This document shows positions 42,145 through 52,691 of a DNA stretch of 64,000 bases, in pieces. Source of the DNA: Yponomeuta sedellus (lineage: Eukaryota > Arthropoda > Insecta > Lepidoptera > Yponomeutidae); contig OW203734.1 of NCBI GenBank assembly GCA_934045075.1, positions 11,171,516 through 11,235,515 of the forward strand, in the 5' to 3' direction. The position numbers and the translations under genes are program-made. Below the pieces are notes generated by a model. It was not told the DNA's origin, ran no database searches, and saw only the letters and a program-made list of their open reading frames with translations. The first letter of the stretch is position 1. Every line of letters begins with the position of its first letter.

Positions 42145-43680
42145 TAGCTAGCTAGTTTTTCATTAAGGCGCGATTAAGGTAAACTAAAAAAATGAAATTC
42201 AGTAATCTTATTATCTAGTAACCTCAGGCAACATTTTCTAAAGGACACAACTTATTTTACGGTAATTGAAAATTCCGGGTCTTGTGCCGCCCGCATCCAG
42301 CGACTCACCGCCACAGTAACCAGGTCGTCAGACAATCTGGTTTAGGGCTTGCCCACGATTCGTAGTCTGGTTCGTGGTCTCCAGGCATAAGACCGGGAAG
42401 TTTGGAAAATCATGAGGGACGAGGTGGACTGATGATAGTGAATTGAAAATGTAAAAATGTGCAAGCGAGACAGATGTAGATGAAGACGTAAAAGCAATCT
42501 CGACAATTGTTTTGATTTATTTATTTTACTGATCCACTTACCTAGAATCACTGTATGCCTTCATTCGTACTGACCGTTGAACTATATTGATAACGCGATG
42601 ATTATAATGAATCTTTAGTCACGGTCTGCAAACCAGTTCTCCTCCACTGGCACCGTATATCAAATATTCGTTGTAATATGAATTAATTCGCACGAGTTAC
42701 GTTATTTGAATAACCTTGCAGCGATTGTTTAATAGACTAAACAATAATATTAAGGTGCTTCTCCTTCTTAACCTTTTCAATAACAATAGATTTATATTGT
42801 AAATGACATTGTCCACTTTGTATGGGCGATTTGGCCAAACGTGAACAGTCAATTGAATTAAAACGAAGTAGTAGGTTTTGTAGTATGAGTTAGTAAGAAC
42901 CCTATTATAGTGATTAATTTGCATCAATATACCTGCATTGTGAGTTTTTTGCTGCAAGGTGTCCTATGATTTGCTTGCTTTATTTGCCTACCACAAAGTA
43001 AGTCCGGTACAAAATCCGTAGTTGAGCCGGGGTCATCAATAAACGAACAATCGGGATCCATTATTAACAAGCCAAAGTAGTAATAAAACAAACAATATTC
43101 ACGAGAAGCAAAGAAACATAAAAAACATTGAATGAATGAATCGTTTTGTTTTTTTAGCCGTGACAATGACAATTCAAACAACTTTTTTTTGTCTAGTGTT
43201 GCCATAAATAAATAGTTTACCCTCAAATCGAGATTATTTCTTTTAATCATTTTATGACACCAATAATTGAATACGACATATCTAGCAAGTATTCTAATGC
43301 CGTTGCATTAGTGTGTATTATTTTTCACCCAAATAATACTAATTGTTTTCTGTGCAATTTGTATTCCTTAAATTGCAACACTGAAATAAAAATCAAGGCT
43401 GGTTGACAAAATAAAGACTGGATTTGAGACCAAATTCTTATTAGTTTGTAACTGTTTAAAATGTCGATTGATACAACGAGATAAGCAAAAATATTCGTTT
43501 TGAAATTAATTATAATTTCGATTTTTCTCTTACATTCTGTCCACGTTTGGCCCAAAATGGACAATGTCCTTTTATGGTCTGAGTAGGCTAAAGTGCTTCA
43601 CCATCACTGGAAACGAGGAATCAGCTCTTTAGAAGGATCTATGTGATGTTTAAATCTGCTGATACTAACAGCTCCTCCGC
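42145..43680. other. unassigned DNA, one coding-like peptide
   Basis: On the minus strand around 42960-43066 a frame reads MDPDCSFIDDPGSTTDFVPD then LLCGRQIKQAN. Its acidic DPxFVPD-like style recalls insect transposon ORFs, but nothing else supports a gene. Confidence 0.3.
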
Positions 43681-43691
43681 GGTTATAATAC

Positions 43692-44059
43692 TCGTTATCA
43701 ACCCTTGCATGTCCCCACTGTTGGGGCACGGGTCTCTTCCTGCATCGCAGGAAGGTTAGGCCATACTCCACCACGGGGGCCATGTCCGGGTTGGTGGAGG
43801 ATTGTAATACAGTGGCGGGGCTTACTGTCAAAAGTTATCAAGCCGCCCATAAGGCCTCTGACATGACTTAACGACTGCAATTATACGACAGCCGGCACCA
43901 ACGGCTTAGCGTGCCTTGCGAAGCACGGAAGCGCTCGGAAAAGTGCCACTAGCGGTAGTCACGGGACGGTCACCCATCCTGTACCCGACCGCGCCTGTTC
44001 TTGCTTAACTCAAGTGATTGATTCCAATCACTCGGTTCGCCTAGGCCACGAGCGCTTCA
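43692..44059 (-). mobile_element. S5 SINE, full length
   Basis: GTTATAATAC (43682-43691) and GTTTTAATAC (44060-44069) form an imperfect TSD. It is complete from the reversed tail to CCACGAGCGCTTCA. Confidence 0.92.
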
Positions 44060-44144
44060 GTTTTAATACGTCCACTCCTTAATGTTTCTCAATCGAGTCA
44101 TCCTTCAACTTCCTGGCTTTCTCGTTCCTTCTACCTTACCCATC

Positions 44145-44190
44145 ATAATCAGCCGTTGTCAGTCTACTGCTGGACATAGGCTAGCGGACA
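44145..44190 (-). mobile_element. RTE-type tail fragment
   Basis: ATCATAATCAGCCGTTGTCAG and TCTACTGCTGGACATAGGC. Confidence 0.5.
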
Positions 44191-44236
44191 CTAGCGGTGG
44201 ACAGTGACTGGAAGAGAAGAGCCGAAGATCGGACTC

Positions 44237-44565
44237 AATATAATATAATATAATATAATATAATATAATATAATATAATATAATATAATATAATATAATA
44301 TAATATAATATAATATAATATAATATAATATAATATAATATAATATAATATAATATAATATAATATAATATAATATAATATAATATAATATAATATAATA
44401 TAATATAATATAATATAATATAATATAATATAATATAATATAATATAATATAATATAATATAATATAATATAATATAATATAATATAATATAATATAATA
44501 TAATATAATATAATATAATATAATATAATATAATATAATATAATAGAATAGAATAGAATAGAAAA
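44237..44565 (+). repeat. (ATAAT)n microsatellite, ~310 bp
   Basis: About 62 near-perfect pentamers, ending in a few GAATA units and an A-run. Both long frames through it are artefacts. Confidence 0.99.
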
Positions 44566-44692
44566 AAAAATTGGTCTCGGCGGCGTGTCTTTGGTGAGAC
44601 CCATCCTAAAGATCTGCAGCAATTGGTATCTCTTGCTTCGAAGCATACAGCGTACATATCCTTGTTTTCTCTTCTTGAATGGTGCAAACTTA

Positions 44693-44817
44693 AAAAGCTA
44701 TTTAGAGGCTAAAAATTTCACCCATGCCGGGATTTTAGAAAAAAATTTTTAGCCTCTAAATAGGTTTTTAAATTTGTTCCTTAGCACGGGTTAGTGCATT
44801 AAAAATAAAAATAGTGT
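44693..44817 (+). mobile_element. T SINE inverted dimer, 15-bp perfect TSD
   Basis: AATGGTGCAAACTTA is at 44678-44692 and 44818-44832. The left arm is AAAAGCTATTTAGAGGCTAA ... CCCATGCCGGGATT (reversed T). The right arm is AAATTTTTAGCCTCTAAATAGG ... TTAGCACGGGTTAGTGCATTAAAAATAAAAATAGTGT. The perfect TSD shows the whole palindrome is one insertion. Confidence 0.93.
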
Positions 44818-45032
44818 AATGGTGCAAACTTATTGCAAAGAAGTTTCACCTTCTTGTGCATTCGTCTAAGGACTTCGATGTTGGTCATTTTTACTGTCCA
44901 GCTGATCCGCAGCATTCATCAGTAACTCCACATCTCGAATCATTTACCGATATCCTCCTCTAGACTTGGGCATATAAAAAACGGCAGACGGCTTATGTAA
45001 CAGTGCAAGATCTTATTCATTAGTTTGATGGA

Positions 45033-45340
45033 CCCAATTCTTCCCGCGGGTGTCGTAAAAGCCGACTAAGACACACAAACCGGGGGGTGGGCAGCAGCGC
45101 CCCCTGCAGTACTATTCCACCGAACTGCGCTCCCCAACCCGCATGCCCAGCGTGGGGATTATGTGCATTGATTATCTGGCACGGATAGCCAGAGGTTGCG
45201 GGTTCGAATCCCGGCATGGGTGAAATTTTTAGCCTATAAATAGGTTTTTAAATTATGGGCATTACCCCCTATGATAGCGCAACGTGGCGCTCTTGGGGGG
45301 AGGGCTGTGTCCAGCAGTGGACTGGTATAGCCTGACGCCA
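45033..45340 (+). mobile_element. B element, 5'-truncated, 11-bp TSD, holding a T insert
   Basis: AGTTTGATGGA is at 45022-45032 and 45341-45351. It begins CCCAATTCTTCCCGCGGG and ends GTCCAGCAGTGGACTGGTATAGCCTG. The T element at 45170-45251 interrupts it. Confidence 0.92.
45170..45251 (+). mobile_element. T SINE nested in B, 12-bp TSD
   Basis: ATTATGTGCATT (45158-45169) and ATTATGGGCATT (45252-45263) flank it. The 82 bp cover the second half of the tRNA-like part (GGGTTCGAATCCC) and end at CTATAAATAGGTTTTTAA. Confidence 0.92.
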
Positions 45341-45354
45341 AGTTTGATGGAGTG

Positions 45355-46445
45355 TTGACGACGGCTCAGAACTTTAGTCAAGGTCATGAATGAAACACCA
45401 AGTGTCAACTGAATGACGTTATCAATGAACCAATAATCTTCTCTTAAAATATGTTGTAAAAAGTGAACATCATACATCTCAATTATGATTTTTTATTTCT
45501 TTTTTATTTTTATTTTTGTTTATTAGGACTACCAACAAGATATACACCAATACATTAACAATAGATCATAACTAGAAATAAACTAAGTGTTAAACCTCAC
45601 TTTCAGGCAGTCACACCATGCACCGTTAGTATGAAGTTAGGTACTTTAGGGCTTAATGTATTATTTATAGTTTACACTGGTTTATTGTTAAGTTAATAAA
45701 CTCATGAGATAATTTAACAATAAAAATATTGATACTTATAAAATGTTTAAGACTAAGTTTCAGAGGGTAGACAAGATACTCGTTTTAAACTTATGATAGA
45801 TTAAATGATGATAGCTTTTTTTAAAATCTACAACCTAAAAAATAGGTCAAAGAATGTAGGACCGTCAAACGGCAATTTTAGGCGGAAATCGATAGAAGTT
45901 CTAGGTTATTCGCACCAGGTTCTAAGACTATCACGTTTGTGATGTGCAAACTTAATGCATAAGCTCATTATAAAGAAGATATTATTTTTTTCTAATAATG
46001 CCGCTGGTTAACACCGGGTAGTGTCATTTTACTAAACAACTACGCATTTAAGTGGGCTCCTATCCAGGTTTTTACGAGCCGTTTGGGAAGGCGCACCTGT
46101 TAGAAACATCACACAAGGCAATCCGTTTTATTTATCCGTTTTCCATGCGCAAAACGTTGATTTTATTTTGCTCCCCCTAGTAACGTCAACGCTTTGCGGA
46201 TTGAAAACGGATTGTTTCGAAAAAAAAAGCACGAGAGATTTGTGCCCTTGTATTTTAAGTAAGCATATTTCTTCTAATCCTCTCCATCTTAACTTACGGA
46301 AGAGAGTATAATATTACTATGAATTCTTTATTGCACAACAGGAGGGAGAAGGATGGGCTCAAAGGATGAGCTTAATGCTAATGGCCATTTTTACCAGTCA
46401 ACCCGCAGAAGGTACAAAACTATAAAGTGATGAGAGCACTGCAAT
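45355..46445. other. unassigned DNA
   Basis: Nothing is recognised; a T-rich tract lies at 45489-45522. Confidence 0.4.
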
Positions 46446-46449
46446 TTTT

Positions 46450-46510
46450 TCTATGTAGAAAGAGAGAGAGAGAATACTTTATTGTACATAAAAAAGGAAA
46501 TTACACAGAT
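46450..46510 (-). mobile_element. L3 LINE 3' end
   Basis: (AG)n, AATACTTTATTGTACATAAAA and GGAAATTACACAGATAT, as at 52692. Confidence 0.6.
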
Positions 46511-46526
46511 ATTTCTTCTCAGTTTA

Positions 46527-46632
46527 CAGGCCTTGTCTCAAAAAGAGAGAATGGGTTTAATTACCAAGTTTCGGCGCTGAGGTATTTGAACACCTCAAGG
46601 TTTCCTCACGTGTTTTCCTTCACTGTTAACGA
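46527..46632 (-). mobile_element. J SINE body
   Basis: GAGAGAATGGGTTTAATTACC, GCGCTGAGGTATTTGAACACC and TCACGTGTTTTCCTTCACTG. Confidence 0.68.
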
Positions 46633-47059
46633 GTGGCATATCTTGGAATAGTGGACATAGAGTCAAATACAAAAGAGAGCAGTTACAACTACATTGAATT
46701 CTGGTACTTGGCCTCGTAGGACTCGACAACCCGTTTCATCTTTAGTCATTCTTAAAGTTTGTCAGATCTTTTCATATAAGTATAGAAGACCAGTTTTCTA
46801 ATTCAGAGTACCGTAAATTTTGGCGCAATAAAGGGAAAACGCCAAACAAACTTTATCGCAACGTGTGCAGAGCAGCCGAATTCAAACTGCATTCGCAGCG
46901 ATTTGATTGTAGCTGGAACACAGCGCGATATAATGGCGTGCTGCCAGAATGTTTTATCGAATTACACAATATCACATTAAGGATAACGGCGGGGCAGTAA
47001 TGGGTTAATCTATTCGGAAACTTGGCTGCCACTGAAATACGCTTCCTCGAATTCTAGAC

Positions 47060-47131
47060 TCGACTAGTCTGCAAATTATAATATTACTCGACTCAGTCGG
47101 TAACACTGGAAGATTTGGGAACGTATTTTTT
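47060..47131 (+). repeat. left copy of ~75-bp direct repeat flanking S5
   Basis: It aligns with 47421-47497 from TCGACTAGTCTGCAAATTAT through ACTCGACTCAGTCGG to GTATTTTTTT, with small differences. Confidence 0.85.
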
Positions 47132-47159
47132 TCAAATTTGTACGCGGAAGTTCGTAAAG

Positions 47160-47413
47160 TGAGCTTGTGACCTAGTAGAACCGGGTGATTGGAACCAATC
47201 ACTTGAGCTAAGCAACAACAGGCGCGGTCAGGTGTAGGATGGGTGACCGTCCCGTAACTTCCCCTAGCGGCTTGTTAACTTCTGACAGCAATGCCCCCAC
47301 TGTCTTACAATCCTCCAACAATGCGGACTTGGCCCCCGTGGTGGAGTAGGTACGCCCTAACCTTCCTGCGATGCAGGAAGAGACCCGTGCCCCAGCAGTG
47401 AGGACGTACAAGT
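47160..47413 (+). mobile_element. S5 SINE with internal deletion
   Basis: The head GAGCTTGTGACCTAGTAG and GGATGGGTGACCGTCCC are intact. About 100 bp of core after CCCTAGCGGC is deleted, so the core motif is absent. The end reads GGACGTACAAGTGCTTACATC. Confidence 0.88.
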
Positions 47414-47420
47414 GCTTACA

Positions 47421-47497
47421 TCGACTGGCCTGAAATTATAATATAACTCGACTCAGTCGGCAACACCAGAAGATTGTGTTCTCAACATATTTTTTTT
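47421..47497 (+). repeat. right copy of ~75-bp direct repeat flanking S5
   Basis: It reads TCGACTGGCCTGAAATTATAATATAACTC and onward. Far longer and more diverged than a TSD. Confidence 0.85.
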
Positions 47498-47504
47498 CTG
47501 TACA

Positions 47505-47600
47505 TAAACTGACGCCTCTATCTCGGAGGAGGAGAGAAGTGATTGCCACTTGCCACGATCCTGACAAAAATCTTTCGCTTCGTCACCCAGTCATAATCCT
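47505..47600 (-). pseudogene. RT-tail LINE fragment
   Basis: ACTGACGCCTCTATCTCGGAGG, GTGATTGCCACTTGCCACG and TCCTGACAAAAATC are the reverse of the coding end around CQDRGKWQ. Confidence 0.68.
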
Positions 47601-47968
47601 GGTGGTTAATGCTCGCTACAATTTCCACACTAAAAGCGGACGATTAAACAAAATATGCTATAGACGACACGTTTAGCGTCCCGAGAAGTAAATATTTACG
47701 GTAGACAAGTGCTCAGGACTTAAAAGGGGACGTAAAATTGTTACTAGCCCGCCATAAACTGCCAAGTGCTCAAACGCAGAGTGTTTGCGACAGAAATACA
47801 CCTCGCTCTCTGGTTTAAGAAAAAAGGATTTAAAAGGATTAGGGATCTAATAGACAGGGAGTAAATTCGGCTTTGTGATTTTTAGAGATGACAACGCTAG
47901 TCACATAGTCAATATCCTGTAGAGAAATTTCGCGGTTTTTCAAGCTATGGTGTATTGGTAGTTTAAAT

Positions 47969-48196
47969 TTACTGTAATTTTTTTTTAGCCTCTTTTGTAT
48001 CCCACTCCTGGGTAAAGAACTCCCCTATTTTTTTCCATTTCTCCCTGTTTCCAGCCACATCGCACCATCCTGGCAAGAATGCATTTAGGTCGTCCCGCCA
48101 TCTATGCCTTGGTCTGACGCGACGTCGTCGGTGTCCATTTTGCAAAACCCAGTCGCACTTTAACCTGGCGGTCATAAACTTTCTGTATGCCAACAA
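47969..48196 (-). pseudogene. non-LTR RT C-terminal fragment
   Basis: The minus frame encodes FMTARLKCDWVLQNG, RRRVRPRHRWRDDLNAFLP, GWCDVAGNREKWKKIGEFF and TQEWDTKEAKKK. The RP-x-x-RW-x-DDL, then W...R-x-x-W, (A/F)F-x-x-(Q/E)W order is the C-terminal tail of endonuclease/RT proteins of RTE- or related LINEs. It differs from the 23581 and 62211 families. It is 5'-truncated and has no catalytic motif. Confidence 0.75.
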
Positions 48197-48199
48197 AAT

Positions 48200-48575
48200 T
48201 TAAACAGATGTTCACCTTTGGGGAGAGGGTGTATTTTTTCCTTAAAAATGGGTGACGGGCTACGGGTAGGACGAGTCGTATCTCTATAGAAATGCTATGT
48301 AACAGGTAGGACTTCTGTCGTAGTTATTTTGTGTCTCAAGGCCCGAATGACCAAACGTGTCATATTTTCAGCCTCTTTACTTGAGTTCTGACACTTTTAG
48401 AACCGTTTGAAGCCGTTGATCTCCTATTTCAGTTTGCTTCTAGATGGAAAGCTGAAGTGCTGAAATGAACCTAACATTCAACCCGTTTATTCCTAACACT
48501 AACGCTCATAGGTCAAAGAATAATGGTTTTCATAGTGCCCGTTACGGAAGACCAGTTAATGAAGATATTTATTAT
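48200..48575. other. unassigned DNA
   Basis: Nothing is recognised. Confidence 0.4.
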
Positions 48576-48588
48576 GAGCATTAACTTA

Positions 48589-48794
48589 ATTAAAACTGTT
48601 TTTATACGGATTTATGCTCGTTTATTACATTTTTTAAAATTTTCCAACGTTTCGGCACTTTTTCATCCGGGACCACGGCACCTGAAAAAGTGCCGAAACG
48701 TTGGAAAATTTTAAAAAATGTAATAAACGAGCATAAATCCGTATAAAAACAGTTTTAATTATGTCTACTGCTCGTGTTAACCTTAGAAAATACA
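48589..48794 (+). mobile_element. palindromic element F, copy 2, 12-bp TSD
   Basis: AGCATTAACTTA is at 48577-48588 and 48795-48806. Arms 48588-48665 and 48683-48760 are perfect 78-bp complements around the 17-nt spacer TCCGGGACCACGGCACC. The non-palindromic 3' tail TATGTCTACTGCTCGTG ... TTAGAAAATACA completes it. It carries no coding sequence. Confidence 0.93.
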
Positions 48795-49002
48795 AGCATT
48801 AACTTACTCAAAATTTATTAATGCTTCGGTCTATGAAGATCTTACCGATAGGACGGGGGAGATTTTATGAAACTTCATTTGTACGTGAGATTCAAGTCAC
48901 TAAATAAATCGTTTGGTTATCTAGATATTATGTTCCTTCTACCAAACGCGTGAAACTGACGTATTTTATTTACTTTATACTTCATGATTGTTTTCTAAAT
49001 AC

Positions 49003-49184
49003 ACCTACATGAAAGAGGATATAGTGACTAGAATTGAGAAAGGAATGCTGCGTTGGTTTGGACATGTAGAGAGGATGAAGCAAGAAAGAATGACGAAACA
49101 AAATATATTGCGAATTTGAGTGGAAAGGCTGGCAAGGGACGTCCCAGGCGGATACATCGACCAAATGATCGATGTATCCGCTAC
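49003..49184 (+). pseudogene. RT-tail LINE fragment ending in a snap-back hairpin
   Basis: AGTGACTAGAATTGAGAAAGG, TGCGTTGGTTTGGACATGTAG encode RIEKGMLRWFGHVERMKQER as at 62217. After CATCGACCAAATGA the expected sequence is replaced by TCGATGTATCCGC, the exact complement of GCGGATACATCGA at 49148-49160. Confidence 0.78.
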
Positions 49185-49195
49185 AGTTAAGTATT

Positions 49196-49563
49196 CTTCT
49201 TCATGCTATATTAGTCCACTGCTGGACATAGCCCTCCCCTAATGAGCGCCATAGCGCAAGGTTGCGCCATCATCGAGTTTTGATGGATGAATGTAAGATA
49301 ATGCTAGAGAGATCGTTGTGAGAGGTTGTTTTTAGTTCTGTAACGATTTGGTGTTCACTGTTATGTTACAAGAACACTGTAAATAAATAAATCTAAATCT
49401 ATAAATCTAAATCATTGGGGGGGTAATGCCCATAATCCCCACGCTGGGCATGCGGGTTGGAGATCGTAGTTTGGTGGAATTGTACTGCAGGGGGCGCTGC
49501 TGCCCACCCCCCGGTTTGTGCCCCTTAGTCGCCTTTTACGACACCCGCGGGAAGAATTTGGGT
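49196..49563 (-). mobile_element. B element, 11-bp TSD, with ~135-bp nested insert
   Basis: AGTTAAGTATT is at 49185-49195 and 49564-49574. The reversed B body is interrupted between GCGCCATCAT (49273) and CATTGGGGGG (49408) by sequence ending AACACTGTAAATAAATAAATC, probably a retroposon tail. Confidence 0.87.
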
Positions 49564-49574
49564 AGTTAAGTATT

Positions 49575-51040
49575 ACATTATCGAAATTCTCAATTCAGAA
49601 ACTGGCCCTGAATACATAAAAGCCTATATGATAAGATTCCATGGTAACCCTCAGTAACTTTACACCTACTCTAGTTTACTCTAGTTAGACAATACTACAT
49701 TAAATACATCAGCAATACTCTGTGTGTGCAACAAACAAAAAGACCAACTAAAGAACAAAACTCAGTGCACTGAGTCCATAAAACAGAATTGAATTGAACA
49801 AAACCACTCCTTAATTACATAACACGAGTTTTCTATAGCCACGGAGCACTCTTTGTGTGCAGGGTGAGACGGTAAAACTGGAAGTTGGCTGCAAGCTTTA
49901 GATACCGATGCATTTTCAGCCGCCCGTTGGCCCGTCTCGAGGCGTTTGTTCAGCTATAACTTTGTCAGTTTACGGGTGCAGTACCTTCCTAGTCTAGCTA
50001 CACACAAAAGGACCTGCGAGGGTTGGCCCCACAGACATCTATGTTCTGTTAGCCCGTTGCCGTATTCTGTATGATATTCAACTTTGGCTTCTGGTACGCT
50101 AAGCAGTATGTTAATGTCTGTGAACATCTGTCATTTGTTTTTTAGCGTGCACTTTTGTCGGATGAATAGGTTGTCAGTGTAAGAGGAACCGGGGCTTTTA
50201 AAGATCGAGTACTCCACATGAGGCAATGATAAAAGACACTTGGGATAAATGAGTCAAAAATCGTCATAATCATTATCATAATCAGCCGGTGTTAGTCTAC
50301 TGCTGGGCATAGGCCCAGTTGGCAATAATTTAGCAAAATGTGGATAGATATAGTAGTGAAAAAATATGTCATTCTTATATATAACATATGCAACACGCAG
50401 TTTTTTAAACATGTCGGCTGAAGTTTATAATTTACAACAACTTTTATCTTCGTCTTTTGAAAACATTTGGTTCAATTTTCCTTTTCTGAAAAAAACCATT
50501 TTCAAACAGCGCTCTAATCTGTTTTATGTCGGTCTTTGATCTATCATTGTCTACAATGCTTAAAACCATTATGTGTTAAGTGGAATGGTTAATCTTCTAT
50601 GTAGGACAGTTAAATAATTTACCGAAGACTTCGACATTGGTAGAGCGCGCGTAATCGAAATCTATTGAAAAATAATAAATTGAGAAAACACGTTCACAAA
50701 AAAAAGTTGTTGCCAAACACCCTCCAGTTGGTGTGTCTCAGAAATTGTGCATTTTGGGAATAGTTCTGTATTTAAGATATTCAACATTATAATCAACCTT
50801 GCTTGGTGACAATAGCACAGTGTATCCTGGTTTGAGACCAGGAAAAATATTGTTGTGTGGATTTTTTATTATTGTTGACCAAAACTTTCGCAACCGCTAT
50901 AAATTCTTAACTTAGTTCCGGAATCACTTACTTGACTTGACTTGAGTCCGACCAGGTTTCGCATATTCGAAGAGCTTAATCAGTTCGGTGAGTAGAAACG
51001 GAGCTCGCGTCGTCAGTGGCTTGTCTCTGACTGCGGGCAA
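49575..51040. other. unassigned DNA
   Basis: 50262-50320 contains a reversed RTE tail (TCATAATCAGCCGGTGTTAG, CTACTGCTGGGCATAGGCC). Otherwise nothing is recognised. Confidence 0.4.
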
Positions 51041-51051
51041 GCGCGCGGAGC

Positions 51052-52328
51052 TTTTTTTTTTTTCACGGGGGAGGGAGGTGGTGAATACTCATGCATAACA
51101 GCACGGACCCGGCCGTGCTGCCAATGTGGGACTCACAAGAAGTGCGCCTACCCACTAAACACCACCTTGGGACTGGTTTTGGTCCTAAAGACCCCTAAAC
51201 CCACATCGGGAGCGACCCCCCTCGAGGCCGAGGAGGGCGCACAGCGGAGCTCCCTAGCGGAGCGTCCGCTTAGAAGAGTTTATATCACAAAACTGCTATG
51301 AAAGAGCAGTGCCCCCCCTAAGGGGGACACTGGCAGAGGAGGGGGCCGCGTCTGACTGGGACCGAGCCTCTAAGTGGTGGTTCAGGTCAGACGACAATTT
51401 ATCGGGCGGGTCAACGAGTACGTTCCTGGGCCTGCGCACCAGGTAACGTGGGTCCGTCGTGGGCGGAGAGTAAGCCGCTGCTTCGCAGATCAGGGGGTTG
51501 GGATGTTCTTCAGCAGTGCTGAAGAACGTCTCTGAGAGGGACTTAATAAATGTTGAATGGTTGGAATTTCCATGTCCCGATGTAGGTCTGCGTTCCTGAC
51601 GCACCAGTGAGCGTTCAGTGCCCTACGGATAAAAATGTACCCTCTACAGTCCGTACAGGGCTGAGGGGGACGCGTGAGCGAAGACGGGTGCCGCGTAAGT
51701 CATCACGGGACGAATGCAAACCTTATAGAGCGATCGCTTGTTCCTAGCTGACATCCTACTGTGCCGGCCTATCATGGATGATAGGCGGCCTAGGTAAAAG
51801 CGGGCTGTCCGGGTCACCTTCTGGATGTGTGGGACGAAAGTCAGGTTCCTATCTAAAATGACACCTAGGTACTTGGCGGATTTTTGCCAGGGGACTGGGG
51901 TCCCTAACATGCGGATGGGGGGGTCCTCGCCGAGAAACCGTCCACGCTTGTGTTCCAAACGCACCGCCGTGCTTTTCTCCGGGTTGACCTTGATACGCCA
52001 TAGTCTGAACCAGGCTCCTAGCTTATCGTCCGCGGGTTGGAGTTTGCGGAGGATACACGACATCTGCCGACTCTTGCAGTAGAGTGCGGTGTCGTCGGCA
52101 AAAAGTGACAATTGGACCCCATCGCCGGGAATGGGAATGTCATTTGTGTACGAAATGTACAGGAGGGGGGGAGAGCACGGAGCCTTGCGGGACCCCGGCT
52201 CTGAGCGGACGGGGGGACGAGAGTACTCCCTCGTGTCTAAAACGGAAGGACCGATCCTTCAAGAAGCTATATATGACGCGGACAAGTCGGTCGGGTAGAC
52301 CCAGTTCGTACAAGCGCGCGGTGCGCCC
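51052..52328 (-). pseudogene. 5'-truncated Jockey-like LINE with RT, frameshifted
   Basis: The minus strand encodes the palm and thumb of a non-LTR reverse transcriptase. In order: LKDRSFRFRHEGVLSSPRPL and RAGVPQGSVLSP (52290-52172), LYISYTNDIP and SLFADDTALYC (the FADD catalytic motif, near 52090), WQKSAKYLGVILDRNLTF, RPVMTYAAPVFAHAS (to 51644), then RNADLHRDMEIPTIQH and EEHPNPLICEAA in other frames. A one-base shift lies at a 7-G run (52165-52171), with further shifts near 51644 and 51560. A GC-rich 3' UTR and a poly(A) (T-run 51052-51062) complete it. Possible 9-bp TSD GCGC(G/A)GAGC at 51043-51051 and 52329-52337. EN domain and ORF1 are missing. Confidence 0.85.
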
Positions 52329-52404
52329 GCGCAGAGCTTTTGTTTTATCGACGTCAATGTCGCTCGGCATGGAGGCGCTAACACAGCTCACGACGTCCCA
52401 TTCC

Positions 52405-52465
52405 GGAATTCCGGGCCGAACCGGCATTCGAACCCTTACCTCTAGCATGCCGACCGTGCCAGCGC
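52405..52465 (-). mobile_element. tRNA-like remnant
   Basis: GGCATTCGAACCCTTACCTC and GACCGTGCCAGCGCT resemble the reversed T tRNA-like block; heavily diverged. Confidence 0.4.
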
Positions 52466-52691
52466 TATTACTGACTAAACTATTTGGACCACGGTACGAC
52501 TCCGCGAAATTTCTTGCGTTGGAGTTGGAGTTCGGGTTTAAATCCCGCTTAGTCTATGATTTTTTTTGTTTTAAAAGTTATTGACGTAAAGCGATTTTTA
52601 TCACACATGCTATAACATAATAAAAGAGCAGCTCGCCTTTGTGATTTTTGTTATTTCTTATGTAATGTTCTGTGAAATGATTGTGTGCAAT

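Noticed and set aside
44191..44687. Frames of about 150 codons rich in YIILY
   Set aside because: They are translations of the (ATAAT)n microsatellite.
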